A stretch of DNA of 64,000 nt from Microbacterium pumilum (GCF_039530225.1 NZ_BAAAOH010000001.1:2170001-2234000); one strand, 5' to 3'. Shown: positions 1 to 8,433, counted from the first letter of the stretch. Notes: generated by a model from the letters alone, not told the origin. Translations and numbers: made by a program.

Positions 1-111
1 TCGCGCCGGGTCGATGCCGCGAGACGGCGTCGAAGCGGCCCGACTCGGACCGAGCAGCGCCGCGTAGCGCCGCGCATCGAGATCTCGGTCTGGGGGTTCG
101 GCCCGGTCCAC
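1..111 (-). CDS. possible 5' end of a divergent gene (partial)
   Basis: A frame on the minus strand is open from a GTG at 111 to the window edge and would give about 37 residues rich in Arg, Ala and Asp. It diverges from the aminotransferase at 155. Third-position GC is only moderate compared with confirmed genes here, and no domain can be recognised in so short a piece. It may equally be non-coding. Confidence 0.2.
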   Translation of the reverse strand, partial: MDRAEPPDRDLDARRYAALLGPSRAASTPSRGIDPAR

Positions 112-154
112 TCGCGGTCGATTGGCTCCGACATCCCGCGGGTATTGTTGTGCG

Positions 155-1390
155 ATGAGCATGACCGCACCGCTTCGCACCCTCGACCAGTCCCGCAAGC
201 TCAAGGACGTCCTGTACGAGATCCGCGGGCAGGCACTCGTCGAGGCCGACCGGCTCGAGAACGAGGGTCACACAATCCTCAAGCTCAACACCGGCAACCC
301 GGCGGCGTTCGGCTTCGACGCTCCGTTCCAGATCGTGCGCGACATGATCGAGGCCGTGCCGGGAGCGCACGGGTACAGCGACAGCAGGGGCATCATGTCC
401 GCTCGTCGTGCCGTGGTCTACCGCTACGAACAGGACCCGTCGTTTCCGCCGTTCGGCCCCGATGACGTCTACCTCGGCAACGGCGTCTCGGAACTCATCA
501 CCATGACGATGCAGGCGCTGCTCGACGAGGGCGACGAGGTGCTCATCCCGGCACCGGACTATCCGCTCTGGACGGCGATGACGAGCCTCGGCGGCGGCAC
601 GCCCGTCCACTACCTCGCCGACGAGTCGAACGGCTGGCAGCCCGACCTCGACGACATCCGCGCCAAGGTGACGCCCCATACCAAGGCGATCGTCGTGATC
701 AACCCGAACAATCCGACCGGTGCGGTGTATTCGCGCGAGGTGCTCGAAGGCATCGCGGAGATCGCCCGTGAGAGCTCGCTCCTGGTGCTGTCGGACGAGA
801 TCTACGACCGGATCCTCTTCGACGACGCGCAGCACATCCCGATGGCGTCCGTCGCTCCGGATCTGCTCTGCCTCACCTTCAACGGGCTGTCCAAGACCTA
901 TCGCGTCGCGGGATACCGCTCCGGGTGGCTGGTCATCACCGGACCGAAGGACCACGCCGCGGGCTTCATCGAGGGGATCACCCTGCTGGCCTCGACGCGG
1001 CTGTGTCCGAACGTGCCGGCTCAGCACGCCGTGCAGGCCGCCCTCTCGGGGGTCCAGTCCATCGACGCACTCATCGCCCCCACAGGGCGCCTGCACGAGC
1101 AGCGGGATGCCGCATGGCGTGGCTTGGAGGCGATCCCCGGCGTGACGTGCGTCAAGCCGGAAGGCGCGCTGTACGCCTTCCCCCGGTTGGACCCCGACGT
1201 CTACGAAATCCGCGACGACGGCAAGCTCGTCTACGACTTCCTGGTATCCGAGCATGTGCTGCTCGTCCAGGGCACCGGGTTCAACTGGGCGAGCCCCGAC
1301 CACCTGCGCATCGTGACGCTGCCCGAGGCGCGGGTGCTGACCGAGGCGATCGAACGACTCGGCAACTTCCTCGCGTCTTATAAGCAGTGA
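155..1390 (+). CDS. alaA: PLP-dependent aminotransferase, AlaA-like
   Basis: Fold-type I class I/II aminotransferase of 411 residues, the usual length for the actinobacterial alanine/aspartate aminotransferase-like group. The N-terminal RKLKDVLYEIRG and the GNP-AFGFDAP segment resemble AlaA (alanine-pyruvate transaminase). The Schiff-base lysine lies in NGLSKTYRVAGYRSGW, and the PLP-contacting NPNNPTGAVY and DEIYDR segments are present. I chose ATG 155 because TATTGT at 143-148 lies exactly 6 nt before it, which suggests a leaderless transcript; the TTG at 122 has no support. Alanine synthesis is inferred from family resemblance; substrate choice cannot be read from sequence. Confidence 0.85.
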   Translation: MSMTAPLRTLDQSRKLKDVLYEIRGQALVEADRLENEGHTILKLNTGNPAAFGFDAPFQIVRDMIEAVPGAHGYSDSRGIMSARRAVVYRYEQDPSFPPFGPDDVYLGNGVSELITMTMQALLDEGDEVLIPAPDYPLWTAMTSLGGGTPVHYLADESNGWQPDLDDIRAKVTPHTKAIVVINPNNPTGAVYSREVLEGIAEIARESSLLVLSDEIYDRILFDDAQHIPMASVAPDLLCLTFNGLSKTYRVAGYRSGWLVITGPKDHAAGFIEGITLLASTRLCPNVPAQHAVQAALSGVQSIDALIAPTGRLHEQRDAAWRGLEAIPGVTCVKPEGALYAFPRLDPDVYEIRDDGKLVYDFLVSEHVLLVQGTGFNWASPDHLRIVTLPEARVLTEAIERLGNFLASYKQ

Positions 1391-1462
1391 CCGACCGAGG
1401 GTGGTCGCGGCGCCCTCGTCAAGCCCCTCGCAGACGCCTGCGGGCGTGTCTACGGTGCGGTC

Positions 1463-1810
1463 ATGGCAATCGAACTGAATCGACCGGCGCTGCGGAATGC
1501 GCGCGCGCTCGTGCGCGAGGGCAAGGTCGTCCGCGACGAGCGGGACGCCTGGTCGGAGGCTGCGCCGACGGCGGACGAGGAGAACTCGTTCATCGAGGAG
1601 CACGGCTGGACCGAGTACTCGCACTGGCATCTCGGGATCGACAAGCAGGAGGCCGCCGAGACCAAAGGGAGGTTCTCGTTCCCCATCGGCGACTTCCGTC
1701 GCGTGCACCGCTCAGGAGTGATCGCGGCCGAGAGCCGCGCGGGTCAGTACGACTACACCGAACTCCGGGATGAGCTGAAGAGGCTGCTCGAACTCATCGA
1801 CGAGGAGTGA
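1463..1810 (+). CDS. conserved hypothetical protein, 115 aa
   Basis: Small soluble acidic protein without signal peptide or membrane segment. It contains a Trp/His-rich stretch (EEHGWTEYSHWHLGID) followed by KGRFSFPIGDFRRVHRSG and an acidic C-terminus. Proteins of this type are widespread hypotheticals in Microbacteriaceae; I cannot assign a function. The start is supported by TACGGT at 1451-1456, 6 nt upstream of the ATG, giving a leaderless arrangement. It ends about 100 nt from the convergent Rv3235-like gene and is probably monocistronic. Confidence 0.75.
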   Translation: MAIELNRPALRNARALVREGKVVRDERDAWSEAAPTADEENSFIEEHGWTEYSHWHLGIDKQEAAETKGRFSFPIGDFRRVHRSGVIAAESRAGQYDYTELRDELKRLLELIDEE

Positions 1811-1913
1811 CCCGCGATCTCGTCGACGAAGGAACCTCGATCCCATCGACCAGAGAACAAGGACGAGCGGGCCGGCCACGACGCTGGGGTCGGCCCTCTC
1901 GTCGGCCTCGATG

Positions 1914-2354
1914 TCAGAGGATCGCGAGGGATGTCGCGCGCCAGCGCCCGTCCATCCCCTCGAGCCGCATTGCGACGGCTCGGGTGCGGGCCGGTCCCTG
2001 CACGATCACGACGGCCTCGACCACGCCGTCCGCCGGTGATGAGTGCCGGGCGGACAGGACCGCGTGGATCGGGCGCTTCGCCGGCACGCCGCGTGCACTG
2101 CGCGCGCGGGCTGCGAGGTTCGAGCGCGTCACGAGCCGCCGGTACGGATCCTCGGTCAGCCAGCGTGCCAGCTGATCGACGTCGCGGACCCCGGCGAGCA
2201 CCTCGAAAACCCCACGCGTGAGGTTGCGAAGGAACGGCTCCGGGTCTGGGAGCGCGGTGGATGGCGTCCGCTGCGGCGCGAAGAACTCGGAGAGTTCCAG
2301 CGCCCCATCGGACGCGCGATATGCCCGGGCATGGCCCGTCGGCGTCGTTGCCAT
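1914..2354 (-). CDS. Rv3235 family protein
   Basis: Hypothetical protein of 146 residues. The C-terminal half (EPFLRNLTRGVFEVLAGVRDVDQLARWLTEDPYRRL to GRWRATSLAIL) has the organisation of the Rv3235 family, small actinobacterial proteins often encoded close to secA: a helical segment with a conserved WL-DPYRRL followed by a beta-rich domain. The role is unknown. A GTG at 2402 is also in frame; I prefer ATG 2354 because the extra N-terminus is Cys/Pro-rich and unlike the rest. Neighbours agree with the Rv3219-Rv3240 conserved block. Confidence 0.65.
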   Translation of the reverse strand: MATTPTGHARAYRASDGALELSEFFAPQRTPSTALPDPEPFLRNLTRGVFEVLAGVRDVDQLARWLTEDPYRRLVTRSNLAARARSARGVPAKRPIHAVLSARHSSPADGVVEAVVIVQGPARTRAVAMRLEGMDGRWRATSLAIL

Positions 2355-2484
2355 TAGCTTGCCTATCTGACACGGGGGGATGTCGTCCGGAAAGTAGAAC
2401 ACAGAGGCAACTCCCAGCAGGAACCGAGGAGGCGGTTGTGGATAAGTTGTGATCGAGTCGTGACGATTGCCCTAGCCTCGCTGG

Positions 2485-3087
2485 GTGCGCTGGGATCGCT
2501 TCTTCGACGACCTCGAGGATCAGCTCGCCTCCGAGTGGGAGGCGGAGCGCGCCGCGCTCGACACCGAGGCCGAGCGACTCCGGCTTTCTCGGGTCGCCCT
2601 GAAGGACCGACTGGCCCAGCTCGTGGGCCGCGAGCGCGTCACCGACTCGCCGTCGTTCGAGCTGTCGGACGGCACCGTCATCCGCGCGGAGGTGAGCGGT
2701 GTCGGCCCCGACTGGGTAGCCCTCGAGCCGGATCACGGCCGCTCCGGCGCGGTGCTTGCACCGTTCGCCTCACTCACGTCCATCGGGATGCCGCACCCCG
2801 ATCTGCTGCTCACGGCCCGGCCAGCGCCCGCTCGATCCGCGTTCGCCGACCGACTCACCCTGGGCTTCGTGCTTCGCGATCTGGTACGGAGACGGGCTTT
2901 CGTCGCGATCCATCTCGCCTCGGGGCGTCAGCTCACCGGAACGATCGATCGGGCGGGTGCCGACCACCTCGATGTCGCGCTCCACGAGCCGGGCTCGCCG
3001 CGACGCACGGATGCGGTCACGGGTCACCGGCTGGTGCCGTTCGGCGCGGTCTCGTGGATCCGCGTGGACGGACCCGCTCTCGTCTGA
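2485..3087 (+). CDS. conserved hypothetical protein with N-terminal coiled coil, 200 aa
   Basis: Residues 1-50 (FFDDLEDQLASEWEAERAALDTEAERLRLSRVALKDRLAQL) are strongly helical and charged, probably a coiled coil. The remainder repeats a beta pattern, FELSDGTVIRAEV and later IHLASGRQLTGTIDRAGADHLDV, like two copies of a small barrel domain. I see no catalytic motif and no membrane segment. The GTG start has TAGCCT at 2473-2478, 6 nt upstream, so it is probably leaderless. It is divergent from the Rv3235-like gene and convergent with the BldC-like HTH gene. Function unknown. Confidence 0.75.
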   Translation: MRWDRFFDDLEDQLASEWEAERAALDTEAERLRLSRVALKDRLAQLVGRERVTDSPSFELSDGTVIRAEVSGVGPDWVALEPDHGRSGAVLAPFASLTSIGMPHPDLLLTARPAPARSAFADRLTLGFVLRDLVRRRAFVAIHLASGRQLTGTIDRAGADHLDVALHEPGSPRRTDAVTGHRLVPFGAVSWIRVDGPALV

Positions 3088-3127
3088 CCTGTCGCCACCA
3101 GCTCGATCGAGACTCGGCGGCTGCCCG

Positions 3128-3409
3128 TCAGTCCGGGTTGCGGACGGCGCCGGTGCCCCACAGCTCGGGAAAGCTCGCGGTACTCGACTGGCGCCACAGC
3201 GCCATGCGCCGTGCTTCATCGGCCTGGTCGTCGAGGTACTGCGAGACGCTCGATTCGTCCACACGCCAGCGCGCCGGGGAGCCGACGCGCATACCCCGCA
3301 GGCGGCCTTCGGTCACCAGGTCCATCACCTCATCGACGGACACTCCGAGGACTTCGGCGACTTGGGCGATGCCCAGAAGGCGCACCTCGGAGGCCGGGTT
3401 CTCACTCAT
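3128..3409 (-). CDS. BldC/excisionase-like helix-turn-helix protein
   Basis: A 93-residue protein dominated by one winged helix-turn-helix of the MerR/excisionase type: GIAQVAEVLGVSVDEVMDLVTEGRLRGMRVGSPARWRVDESSVSQYL. This is the layout of BldC-like DNA-binding domains (helix-turn-helix then a two-strand wing with a conserved WR). There is no effector domain. The start is ATG 3409 (MSENPAS); an upstream frame extension is Pro/Arg-rich and unlikely. It probably binds DNA as a small regulator or nucleoid-associated factor; the target is unknown. Confidence 0.75.
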   Translation of the reverse strand: MSENPASEVRLLGIAQVAEVLGVSVDEVMDLVTEGRLRGMRVGSPARWRVDESSVSQYLDDQADEARRMALWRQSSTASFPELWGTGAVRNPD

Positions 3410-3507
3410 GTCCCCATTATGGTCGCGTCCTGAAGGGGGAGGGCCGGGGCGCACAGGGCTGTGGATAACGACGCGGGCATGGTCCGGAGCTGAGCGACGA
3501 TGGTCGC

Positions 3508-4137
3508 ATGACCGCTGTCGCTCCCGCCCGCGTTCCCCGTCGCACGCCGTGGGGTGATGCGCGCTTCTTCCTCGGACTCCTGCTCATCGTGGCTTCGGTG
3601 GCCGGCGTCTGGTTCGTCGTCTCGGCGGCCCGCCACACCGCGCCGGTGTTCGCCGCATCCCACACGATCGTCCCGGGCGAGACCATCACGGACGCCGACT
3701 TCGAGATCGTCGAGGTCGCGCTCGGACAGCTGGGCGACGCCTACCTGGCGCCGGACGCGCTCGCCGAGGGACTGGTCGCGACACGCACGATCACCGTGGG
3801 CGAGCTCGTGCCGGCGGGTGCCGTGGGCGACGCATCGCGAGCCCGCACCACGAGCGTGGTGGTGCGCAGCGCCGTCGACGTGCCCGCATCGGTGGAGGCC
3901 GGCACGGTCGTGGAGGTCTGGTCGGCGCCACTGCTCGAACGTGGCGAGTTCGACACGCCGCGCATCCTCGTCGCAGCCGCCACCGTGGTATCCGTGTCTC
4001 ACGACGATTCGATGATCGGCGGCGGATCCGCCGCGCTCGAACTCGTCATTCCCCGAGCGGATGTCGCGGCCACGCTGGACGCGATGGCTGACGGGTCGGC
4101 ACTGTCCGTCGTGCCGACGGCAGGGGCGAGCGAGTGA
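3508..4137 (+). CDS. SAF-domain membrane protein, CpaB/RcpC-like
   Basis: Single N-terminal membrane helix at about residues 22-42 (FFLGLLLIVASVAGVWFVVSAA), then an extracytoplasmic SAF domain starting at the VPGETITDADFEIVEVALGQLG region, as in the Flp-pilus assembly protein CpaB. It overlaps the next gene, a CpaE/MinD-like ATPase, by GTGA (4134-4137), so the two are translationally coupled. No other pilus genes (TadA, TadB/C, pilin) are visible in the window. The pair may serve a secretion or surface system encoded elsewhere; this is inference. Confidence 0.75.
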   Translation: MTAVAPARVPRRTPWGDARFFLGLLLIVASVAGVWFVVSAARHTAPVFAASHTIVPGETITDADFEIVEVALGQLGDAYLAPDALAEGLVATRTITVGELVPAGAVGDASRARTTSVVVRSAVDVPASVEAGTVVEVWSAPLLERGEFDTPRILVAAATVVSVSHDDSMIGGGSAALELVIPRADVAATLDAMADGSALSVVPTAGASE

Positions 4138-5390
4138 AACTCCTCATCGCCGCAGACCGCCGCGCCGATCTGGTGGCCGGGCTGACGAGGGAGGGTCACG
4201 ACGTCCTCGGGGTGGTCGCGGCATCCGCCGTCGCGCTCGCCGCCGCCGACGCCATGCTCGGGGCCGAGGTGGAGCAGGTGATCCGCAATCTCGCCGAAGC
4301 AGATGCCGTGGTCCTGGAGGTCGGCCGGGAGTCGCTCACGGCGAGTGTCGTCGCGCTGTGCGATCGTGCGGGCACCCGCATCCTGCCGCTGTGCGAGGGC
4401 CCCGACGACGAACGGCTCGCCGCGGCCTTCGGCCTCGAGAAGCCACTGCCCCTCGAAGCCGAGGCGTGGCTCATCGCCGAGGCGCTCGCGACAGCACCGG
4501 CTTCAGCGGCCCCGCCGCTCGGAGCCTCGGCGAGGCCGGAGCCGAAGATCATCGCCGTGTGGGGACCCGCCGGAGCCCCTGGGCGCTCGACGATCGCGAT
4601 AGAACTCGCCGTCGAACTCGCGCGCGGCGGTCGCCAGGTCGGCCTGGTAGACGCGGACACCCACGCGCCGTCGATCGCCCTGACGCTCGGGCTCGCCGAC
4701 GAAGGTCCCGGGTTCGCGGCCGCGTGTCGGCAGGGCGAGTTCGGACTGCTCGATGCTCGGGAATTGACGCGGGTCAGCACGCCCCTCGGGCGCTCTGGTG
4801 TGCACGTGCTGACGGGGCTCAACCGGCCGTCCCGCTGGCCGGAGCTCAGCGAGACCCGGGTGGCCGCGGCGCTCGCGGTCTGCCGCGGCTGGGCGGATTA
4901 CACAGTGGTCGATGTCGCGGCTCCGCTCGAGCGCGATGAGGAGATCATGTCGGACCTCGCCGGACCGCGTCGCAACGCCGCCACGCTCGCGACGCTGAGG
5001 TCCGCCGATCTCGTCGTCGCCGTCGCCGGGGCGGACCCGATCGGGGTCTCGCGCTTCCTGCGCGGGCATTCGGAGCTGCGTGCGACCATCGGCGCCACGC
5101 GCGTCGTCGTGCTGGCCAACAAGATCCGGCCGGGTGCGCTGGGAATCGACGCGCGAGGTCAGGTGCGCCGCACCCTCGAACGATTCGGCGGCATCGAGGA
5201 CGTGTGGTTCGTGCCTCAGGACCCTCGATCAGCGGATGCAGCGCTCCTCGCGGCGCGATCGATCGCCGAGATCGCGCCGAAGTCTCCGTTCACGCTGGCG
5301 GTTCGCCGCTTCGTGGGCGAGGCCGTCGTCGCCCCGCCCTCGACGACGGTGTCACGCGGTCGCCTGCAGCGTCGGGGCGTCGCCGCCTGA
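4134..5390 (+). CDS. CpaE/MinD-like P-loop ATPase with altered Walker A
   Basis: A 418-residue protein with an N-terminal receiver-like region (about 1-120, MKLLIAADRRADLVAGLTREGHDVLGV) and a C-terminal SIMIBI ATPase domain (about 140-400). The P-loop reads GPAGAPGRST, with Arg where the canonical Walker A Lys should be and without the leading signature Lys of KGGVGKT. LVDADTHAPSIALTLGL fits the switch region, and VVLANKIRPGALGID the adenine-binding strand. This is the architecture of CpaE, which positions Flp pilus machinery. Start is GTG 4134, overlapping the SAF gene. ATP hydrolysis may be weak or lost. Confidence 0.75.
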   Translation: MKLLIAADRRADLVAGLTREGHDVLGVVAASAVALAAADAMLGAEVEQVIRNLAEADAVVLEVGRESLTASVVALCDRAGTRILPLCEGPDDERLAAAFGLEKPLPLEAEAWLIAEALATAPASAAPPLGASARPEPKIIAVWGPAGAPGRSTIAIELAVELARGGRQVGLVDADTHAPSIALTLGLADEGPGFAAACRQGEFGLLDARELTRVSTPLGRSGVHVLTGLNRPSRWPELSETRVAAALAVCRGWADYTVVDVAAPLERDEEIMSDLAGPRRNAATLATLRSADLVVAVAGADPIGVSRFLRGHSELRATIGATRVVVLANKIRPGALGIDARGQVRRTLERFGGIEDVWFVPQDPRSADAALLAARSIAEIAPKSPFTLAVRRFVGEAVVAPPSTTVSRGRLQRRGVAA

Positions 5391-5445
5391 GGTCGGCGGA
5401 CCGGGGAGAACTCGATAGGCGACTGCGCCGCATACGCTGGAGTAC

Positions 5446-6933
5446 GTGACTACCCTCAGCGATCTCGTCTACGCGCAGGGACGGTCGAGCGAGAGCGACG
5501 TGGAGTGGCTCCACCGTCTCGCCGGCGACGGGCAGCTTCTGGCCGACCTGGCCTTCGCCGACATCGTGATCTGGGTGCCGTCGGGCGACGACTCGTTCGT
5601 CGCGGTCGCCCACACCCGTCCGAGCGGTGCGGCGACGCTGTTCTATCGCGACATCGTGGGCGACCGCGTGAGGCCGCAGTGGCGCACGCAGGTGCGCGAG
5701 GCGTTCCAATCCGGGAAGATCCTGGACTCCGCGTCGCCGGATTGGTTCGAGGAGACCCCCACTCGCGTGCGCGCCGTCCCCATCGTACGCACGCGCAACG
5801 GCGAGCCGCCGCTGACGATCGGCGTGCTCACCAGGCACACGAATCTCGGCGAGACGCGCACGCCGTCTCGGCAGCAGATCACCTTCAACGACTGCGCGGA
5901 CGACCTGTTCGGCATGGTCGCGTCGGGGGACTTCCCCGACCTCTCCGCGCCGACGGCGCCGCGCCGCGGTGCGCCGCGCGCATCCGACGGGCTCATCCGG
6001 CTCGACGTGGACGGCGTCACCACGTTCGCGAGCCCGAACGCACTGTCGGCCTTCAACCGCATGGGGTTCGATGACGAGCTGGAAGGCGAGTCGCTCATCG
6101 AGGTGACGACCCGCATCCTGCCCGCAAAGCGCCAGTTCGACGAATCCCTGCCGCTCGTGGTCACCGGCCGTGCGCCGTGGCGCGCCGACATCGAGGCGCG
6201 CGGGGTGTCGGTGTCGCTCCGGACGATTCCGCTGCGTGATCACGGCAACCGGATCGGTGCGATCGTGCTGTGCCGCGACGTCACCGAGATCCGCCATCAG
6301 GAGCAGGAGCTCATCACCAAGGACGCGACGATCCGCGAGATCCACCACCGGGTGAAGAACAACCTGCAGACGGTCGCGTCTCTGCTGCGGATCCAGGCGC
6401 GTCGCTCGCACACCGACGAGGCGCGCGAGGCGCTCACCCAGGCGATGCGCCGCGTGTCGGCGATTGCCGTCGTCCACGACACGCTGTCCGAGGGGCTGGC
6501 GCAGAACGTCGAGTTCGACGAGGTGTTCGCGCGCGTCCTCAAGCTCGTCGCCGAGGTCGCCGCGGCGCCGAACACACGGGCGCGGACGAGATCGACGGGG
6601 CGTTTCGGCACACTGCCGAGCGAGTACGCGACGCCGCTGGCGCTGGCGCTCACAGAACTCGTCACGAACGCGGTCGAGCACGGACTCGCGGGGCAGGAAG
6701 GCGATGTCGAGATCATCGCCGAGCGCTCAGACGAGAGGCTCGAGGTGCGGGTGCGAGACACCGGATCGGGGCTCCCAGAGGGTCAGGTCGGCCGCGGGCT
6801 GGGCACGCAGATCGTCCGCACCCTGATCCAGGGCGAGCTCAGCGGAACCATCGACTGGCACACGATCATGGGCAGCGGCACGGAGGTCACGATCGACATC
6901 CCGCTGCGCTACATCGAGCGACCTGCGAGCTGA
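5446..6933 (+). CDS. pdtaS: sensor histidine kinase, PdtaS family
   Basis: A 495-residue cytosolic kinase with an N-terminal GAF-like domain (about 5-150), a PAS-like domain (about 180-285), a HisKA_2 dimerisation domain with the phospho-acceptor in EIHHRVKNNLQTVASLLRIQARR (near residue 300), and a HATPase domain with N box LTELVTNAVEHGL, G1 DTGSGLP and G2 GRGLGTQIV. This matches PdtaS (Rv3220c), which phosphorylates the ANTAR RNA-binding antiterminator PdtaR. PdtaR is not in the window. Start GTG has TACGCT at 5433-5438, 7 nt upstream. It is convergent with whiB1, the same neighbour as in M. tuberculosis. Confidence 0.9.
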   Translation: MTTLSDLVYAQGRSSESDVEWLHRLAGDGQLLADLAFADIVIWVPSGDDSFVAVAHTRPSGAATLFYRDIVGDRVRPQWRTQVREAFQSGKILDSASPDWFEETPTRVRAVPIVRTRNGEPPLTIGVLTRHTNLGETRTPSRQQITFNDCADDLFGMVASGDFPDLSAPTAPRRGAPRASDGLIRLDVDGVTTFASPNALSAFNRMGFDDELEGESLIEVTTRILPAKRQFDESLPLVVTGRAPWRADIEARGVSVSLRTIPLRDHGNRIGAIVLCRDVTEIRHQEQELITKDATIREIHHRVKNNLQTVASLLRIQARRSHTDEAREALTQAMRRVSAIAVVHDTLSEGLAQNVEFDEVFARVLKLVAEVAAAPNTRARTRSTGRFGTLPSEYATPLALALTELVTNAVEHGLAGQEGDVEIIAERSDERLEVRVRDTGSGLPEGQVGRGLGTQIVRTLIQGELSGTIDWHTIMGSGTEVTIDIPLRYIERPAS

Positions 6934-6948
6934 CGGCGGACCCGGTCG

Positions 6949-6977
6949 GGTCGTTGCGCTTCGCTCGGTGAACGACC
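6949..6977. terminator. candidate bidirectional terminator between pdtaS and whiB1
   Basis: Seven-bp stem GGTCGTT (6949-6955) pairs with AACGACC (6971-6977) in the 87-nt gap between two convergent genes. There is no U tract. A second GC-rich inverted pair GGCGCC flanks the rest of the gap. The placement supports a terminator; the stem is modest. Confidence 0.4.
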
Positions 6978-7020
6978 GGCGCCCCGGCCTTTCACGATCG
7001 GCAGCGGCGCCGTGCAGGTG

Positions 7021-7269
7021 TCAGGACGCGCGGCGGGCGCGGGCGGCGCGGCGCTTGAGTGCGCGACGCTCGTCTTCGGAGAGACCGCCCCAGACCCCGG
7101 AGTCCTGACCGGTCTCGAGCGCGTACTGCAGGCAGATCTCCGTAACGGTGCAGCGGGCGCAGACTGACTTCGCCTTCTCGATCTGATCGACGGCCGGACC
7201 GGTGTTCCCCACAGGGAAGAACAGCTCGGGGTCGACGGTCAGGCAGGCGGCTTTGTCGCGCCAGTCCAT
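7021..7269 (-). CDS. whiB1: WhiB1 family iron-sulfur transcription regulator
   Basis: An 82-residue protein beginning MDWRDKAACLTVDPELFFPVGNTGPA. The four cluster cysteines are in AACL, CARC and IC (C-x(n)-CxxC-x5-C), followed by the GVWGG turn and a basic ERRALKRRAARARR tail. Residue pattern and length match WhiB1 (Rv3219), an essential [4Fe-4S] NO-responsive protein that binds the housekeeping sigma factor region 4. Start ATG 7269 has a clear SD (AAGGAGC), so it is leadered. Upstream lies an unusual set of CTGTGGGAG-type repeats. Adjacency to pdtaS supports the assignment. Confidence 0.93.
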   Translation of the reverse strand: MDWRDKAACLTVDPELFFPVGNTGPAVDQIEKAKSVCARCTVTEICLQYALETGQDSGVWGGLSEDERRALKRRAARARRAS

Positions 7270-7328
7270 GCGGGTGCTCCTTGATGCGAGGTGGTTGGTT
7301 GCGAGGGTTCGAATTCGGGTCCGATACC

Positions 7329-7443
7329 CTGTGGGAGTGCGAGCGGCGCTCGCCCCACGTCGCTGTGGGAGCACAGTTGCTTCACCAATGCTCCCATAGC
7401 GGTTTACCTGAATCAAGGGATGACCAGCAGGTTTATGTGGGAG
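7329..7443. promoter_or_regulatory. four copies of a CTGTGGGAG-type motif upstream of whiB1
   Basis: The motif occurs as CTGTGGGAG at 7329-7337 and 7363-7371, as TATGTGGGAG at 7434-7443, and inverted as CTATGGGAGC at 7399-7390. The second copy is part of CTGTG-GGAG-CACAG, a short palindrome (7363-7376). The copies fill the divergent gap between whiB1 and the membrane protein at 7516. They are candidate binding sites for a regulator; which one is not known. Confidence 0.5.
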
Positions 7444-7515
7444 TAGCTGTGCATCCGCCGAGCGGCATGGAGATTTCGCACAAAGACTTCGACACACACC
7501 GGAGGATCGTTAGGG

Positions 7516-7926
7516 ATGCGAACAAAAGGCGTGGTGCGCGCCGCGGCCGTGGTCGTGGGGATCGAGGGCATCGCACTGGTGGCGCTCGCGGCGTGGCAGA
7601 TCATCGCGATCACGACCGGTGACACCGTCTCGCTCGTGAGCGCTCTCGCGCTCGTGATTCTGACGGCGGTGGGTGCGGCAGCCGTCCTCGCATTCGCGAT
7701 CGCGATCTGGCGGGAGCTGTCGTGGGGCCGCTCCGGAGGCATCGTCACTCAGGTGCTGATCCTCGCGGTTGCACTCGGGGCGGTCACCGGGACCTACGGC
7801 CATCCGGCGACGGGGCTCGTGCTGGCGATCCCGGCGATCGTGGCGCTGGTGCTGCTCGTCATCGCCGTTCGCAATGCCGGTCGTGACGTCTCGGGTCGCG
7901 ACGGGCGGGATGCGGCATCCGGCTGA
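7516..7926 (+). CDS. four-helix membrane protein, hypothetical
   Basis: A 136-residue protein with four predicted membrane helices at about residues 8-28, 38-60, 74-90 and 100-120, ending in a short charged tail (RNAGRDVSGRDGRDAASG). I do not recognise a family; no conserved polar motif suggests transport or catalysis. The ATG at 7516 follows GGAGGATCGTTAGGG, a usable ribosome site. It lies between whiB1 (divergent) and the bcp gene (convergent, 27 nt away). Confidence 0.75.
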   Translation: MRTKGVVRAAAVVVGIEGIALVALAAWQIIAITTGDTVSLVSALALVILTAVGAAAVLAFAIAIWRELSWGRSGGIVTQVLILAVALGAVTGTYGHPATGLVLAIPAIVALVLLVIAVRNAGRDVSGRDGRDAASG

Positions 7927-7953
7927 GCGCCATCGTCGCGCCGACGGCCGAGC

Positions 7954-8433
7954 CTACGCGTCGTCGACGCGCAGCAGCCGGCGGAGTCGAGCGACATGGC
8001 CGGTCGCCCGGACGTTGTACAGCGCGTGCTCCACGCGACCCTTCGGATCGATCACGAACGTCGAACGGATGACGCCCATGATGACTTTGCCGTAGTTGAG
8101 CTTCTCGCCCCACACCCGATACTTCGTGTGGACTCTGCGATCGGGGTCGCTCAGCAGGTCGTACGTCAGCCGCTCCTCCTCGCGAAAGCGTCGGAGCTTC
8201 TCGGGTGTGTCGCGAGAGACGCCGAGGAGCGTGTAGCCGGCCGACTGAAGCGGTGCAAGGCTGTCGCGGAAGTCGCACGCCTCTTTCGTGCAGCCCGGCG
8301 TCATGGCCTCGGGGTAGAAGAACAGGATGACGCGCTCGCCGCGAAGGTCGCGGAGCGTCACCGGTCGCTCGTCCTGATCCAGGAGCGTGAAGGCGGGGGC
8401 GAGGGAGCCGGGTTCGAGGCGCGCGGGGGTCAC
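7954..8433 (-). CDS. bcp: thioredoxin-dependent peroxiredoxin, Bcp/PrxQ
   Basis: A 159-residue peroxiredoxin. The N-terminal LEPGSLAPAFTLLDQDERPVTLRDLRG and the peroxidatic motif FYPEAMTPGCTKEACDFRD are diagnostic; the PrxQ resolving Cys five residues later (C-TKEA-C) is present. It reduces hydroperoxides with electrons from thioredoxin. Start is GTG 8433, overlapping the rsgA stop as GTGA (8430-8433), so it is the last cistron of aroA-rsgA-bcp. The linkage places an oxidative-stress enzyme directly opposite the sigH locus. Confidence 0.9.
   Translation of the reverse strand: MTPARLEPGSLAPAFTLLDQDERPVTLRDLRGERVILFFYPEAMTPGCTKEACDFRDSLAPLQSAGYTLLGVSRDTPEKLRRFREEERLTYDLLSDPDRRVHTKYRVWGEKLNYGKVIMGVIRSTFVIDPKGRVEHALYNVRATGHVARLRRLLRVDDA

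Noticed and set aside
7295..7320. tRNA-like T-loop string GGTTCGAATTC upstream of whiB1
   Set aside because: No matching acceptor or anticodon arms could be formed around it.
7363..7376. CRP site upstream of whiB1 (CTGTG-GGAG-CACAG)
   Set aside because: Spacing and half sites do not fit TGTGA-N6-TCACA; better explained as part of the repeated CTGTGGGAG motif.
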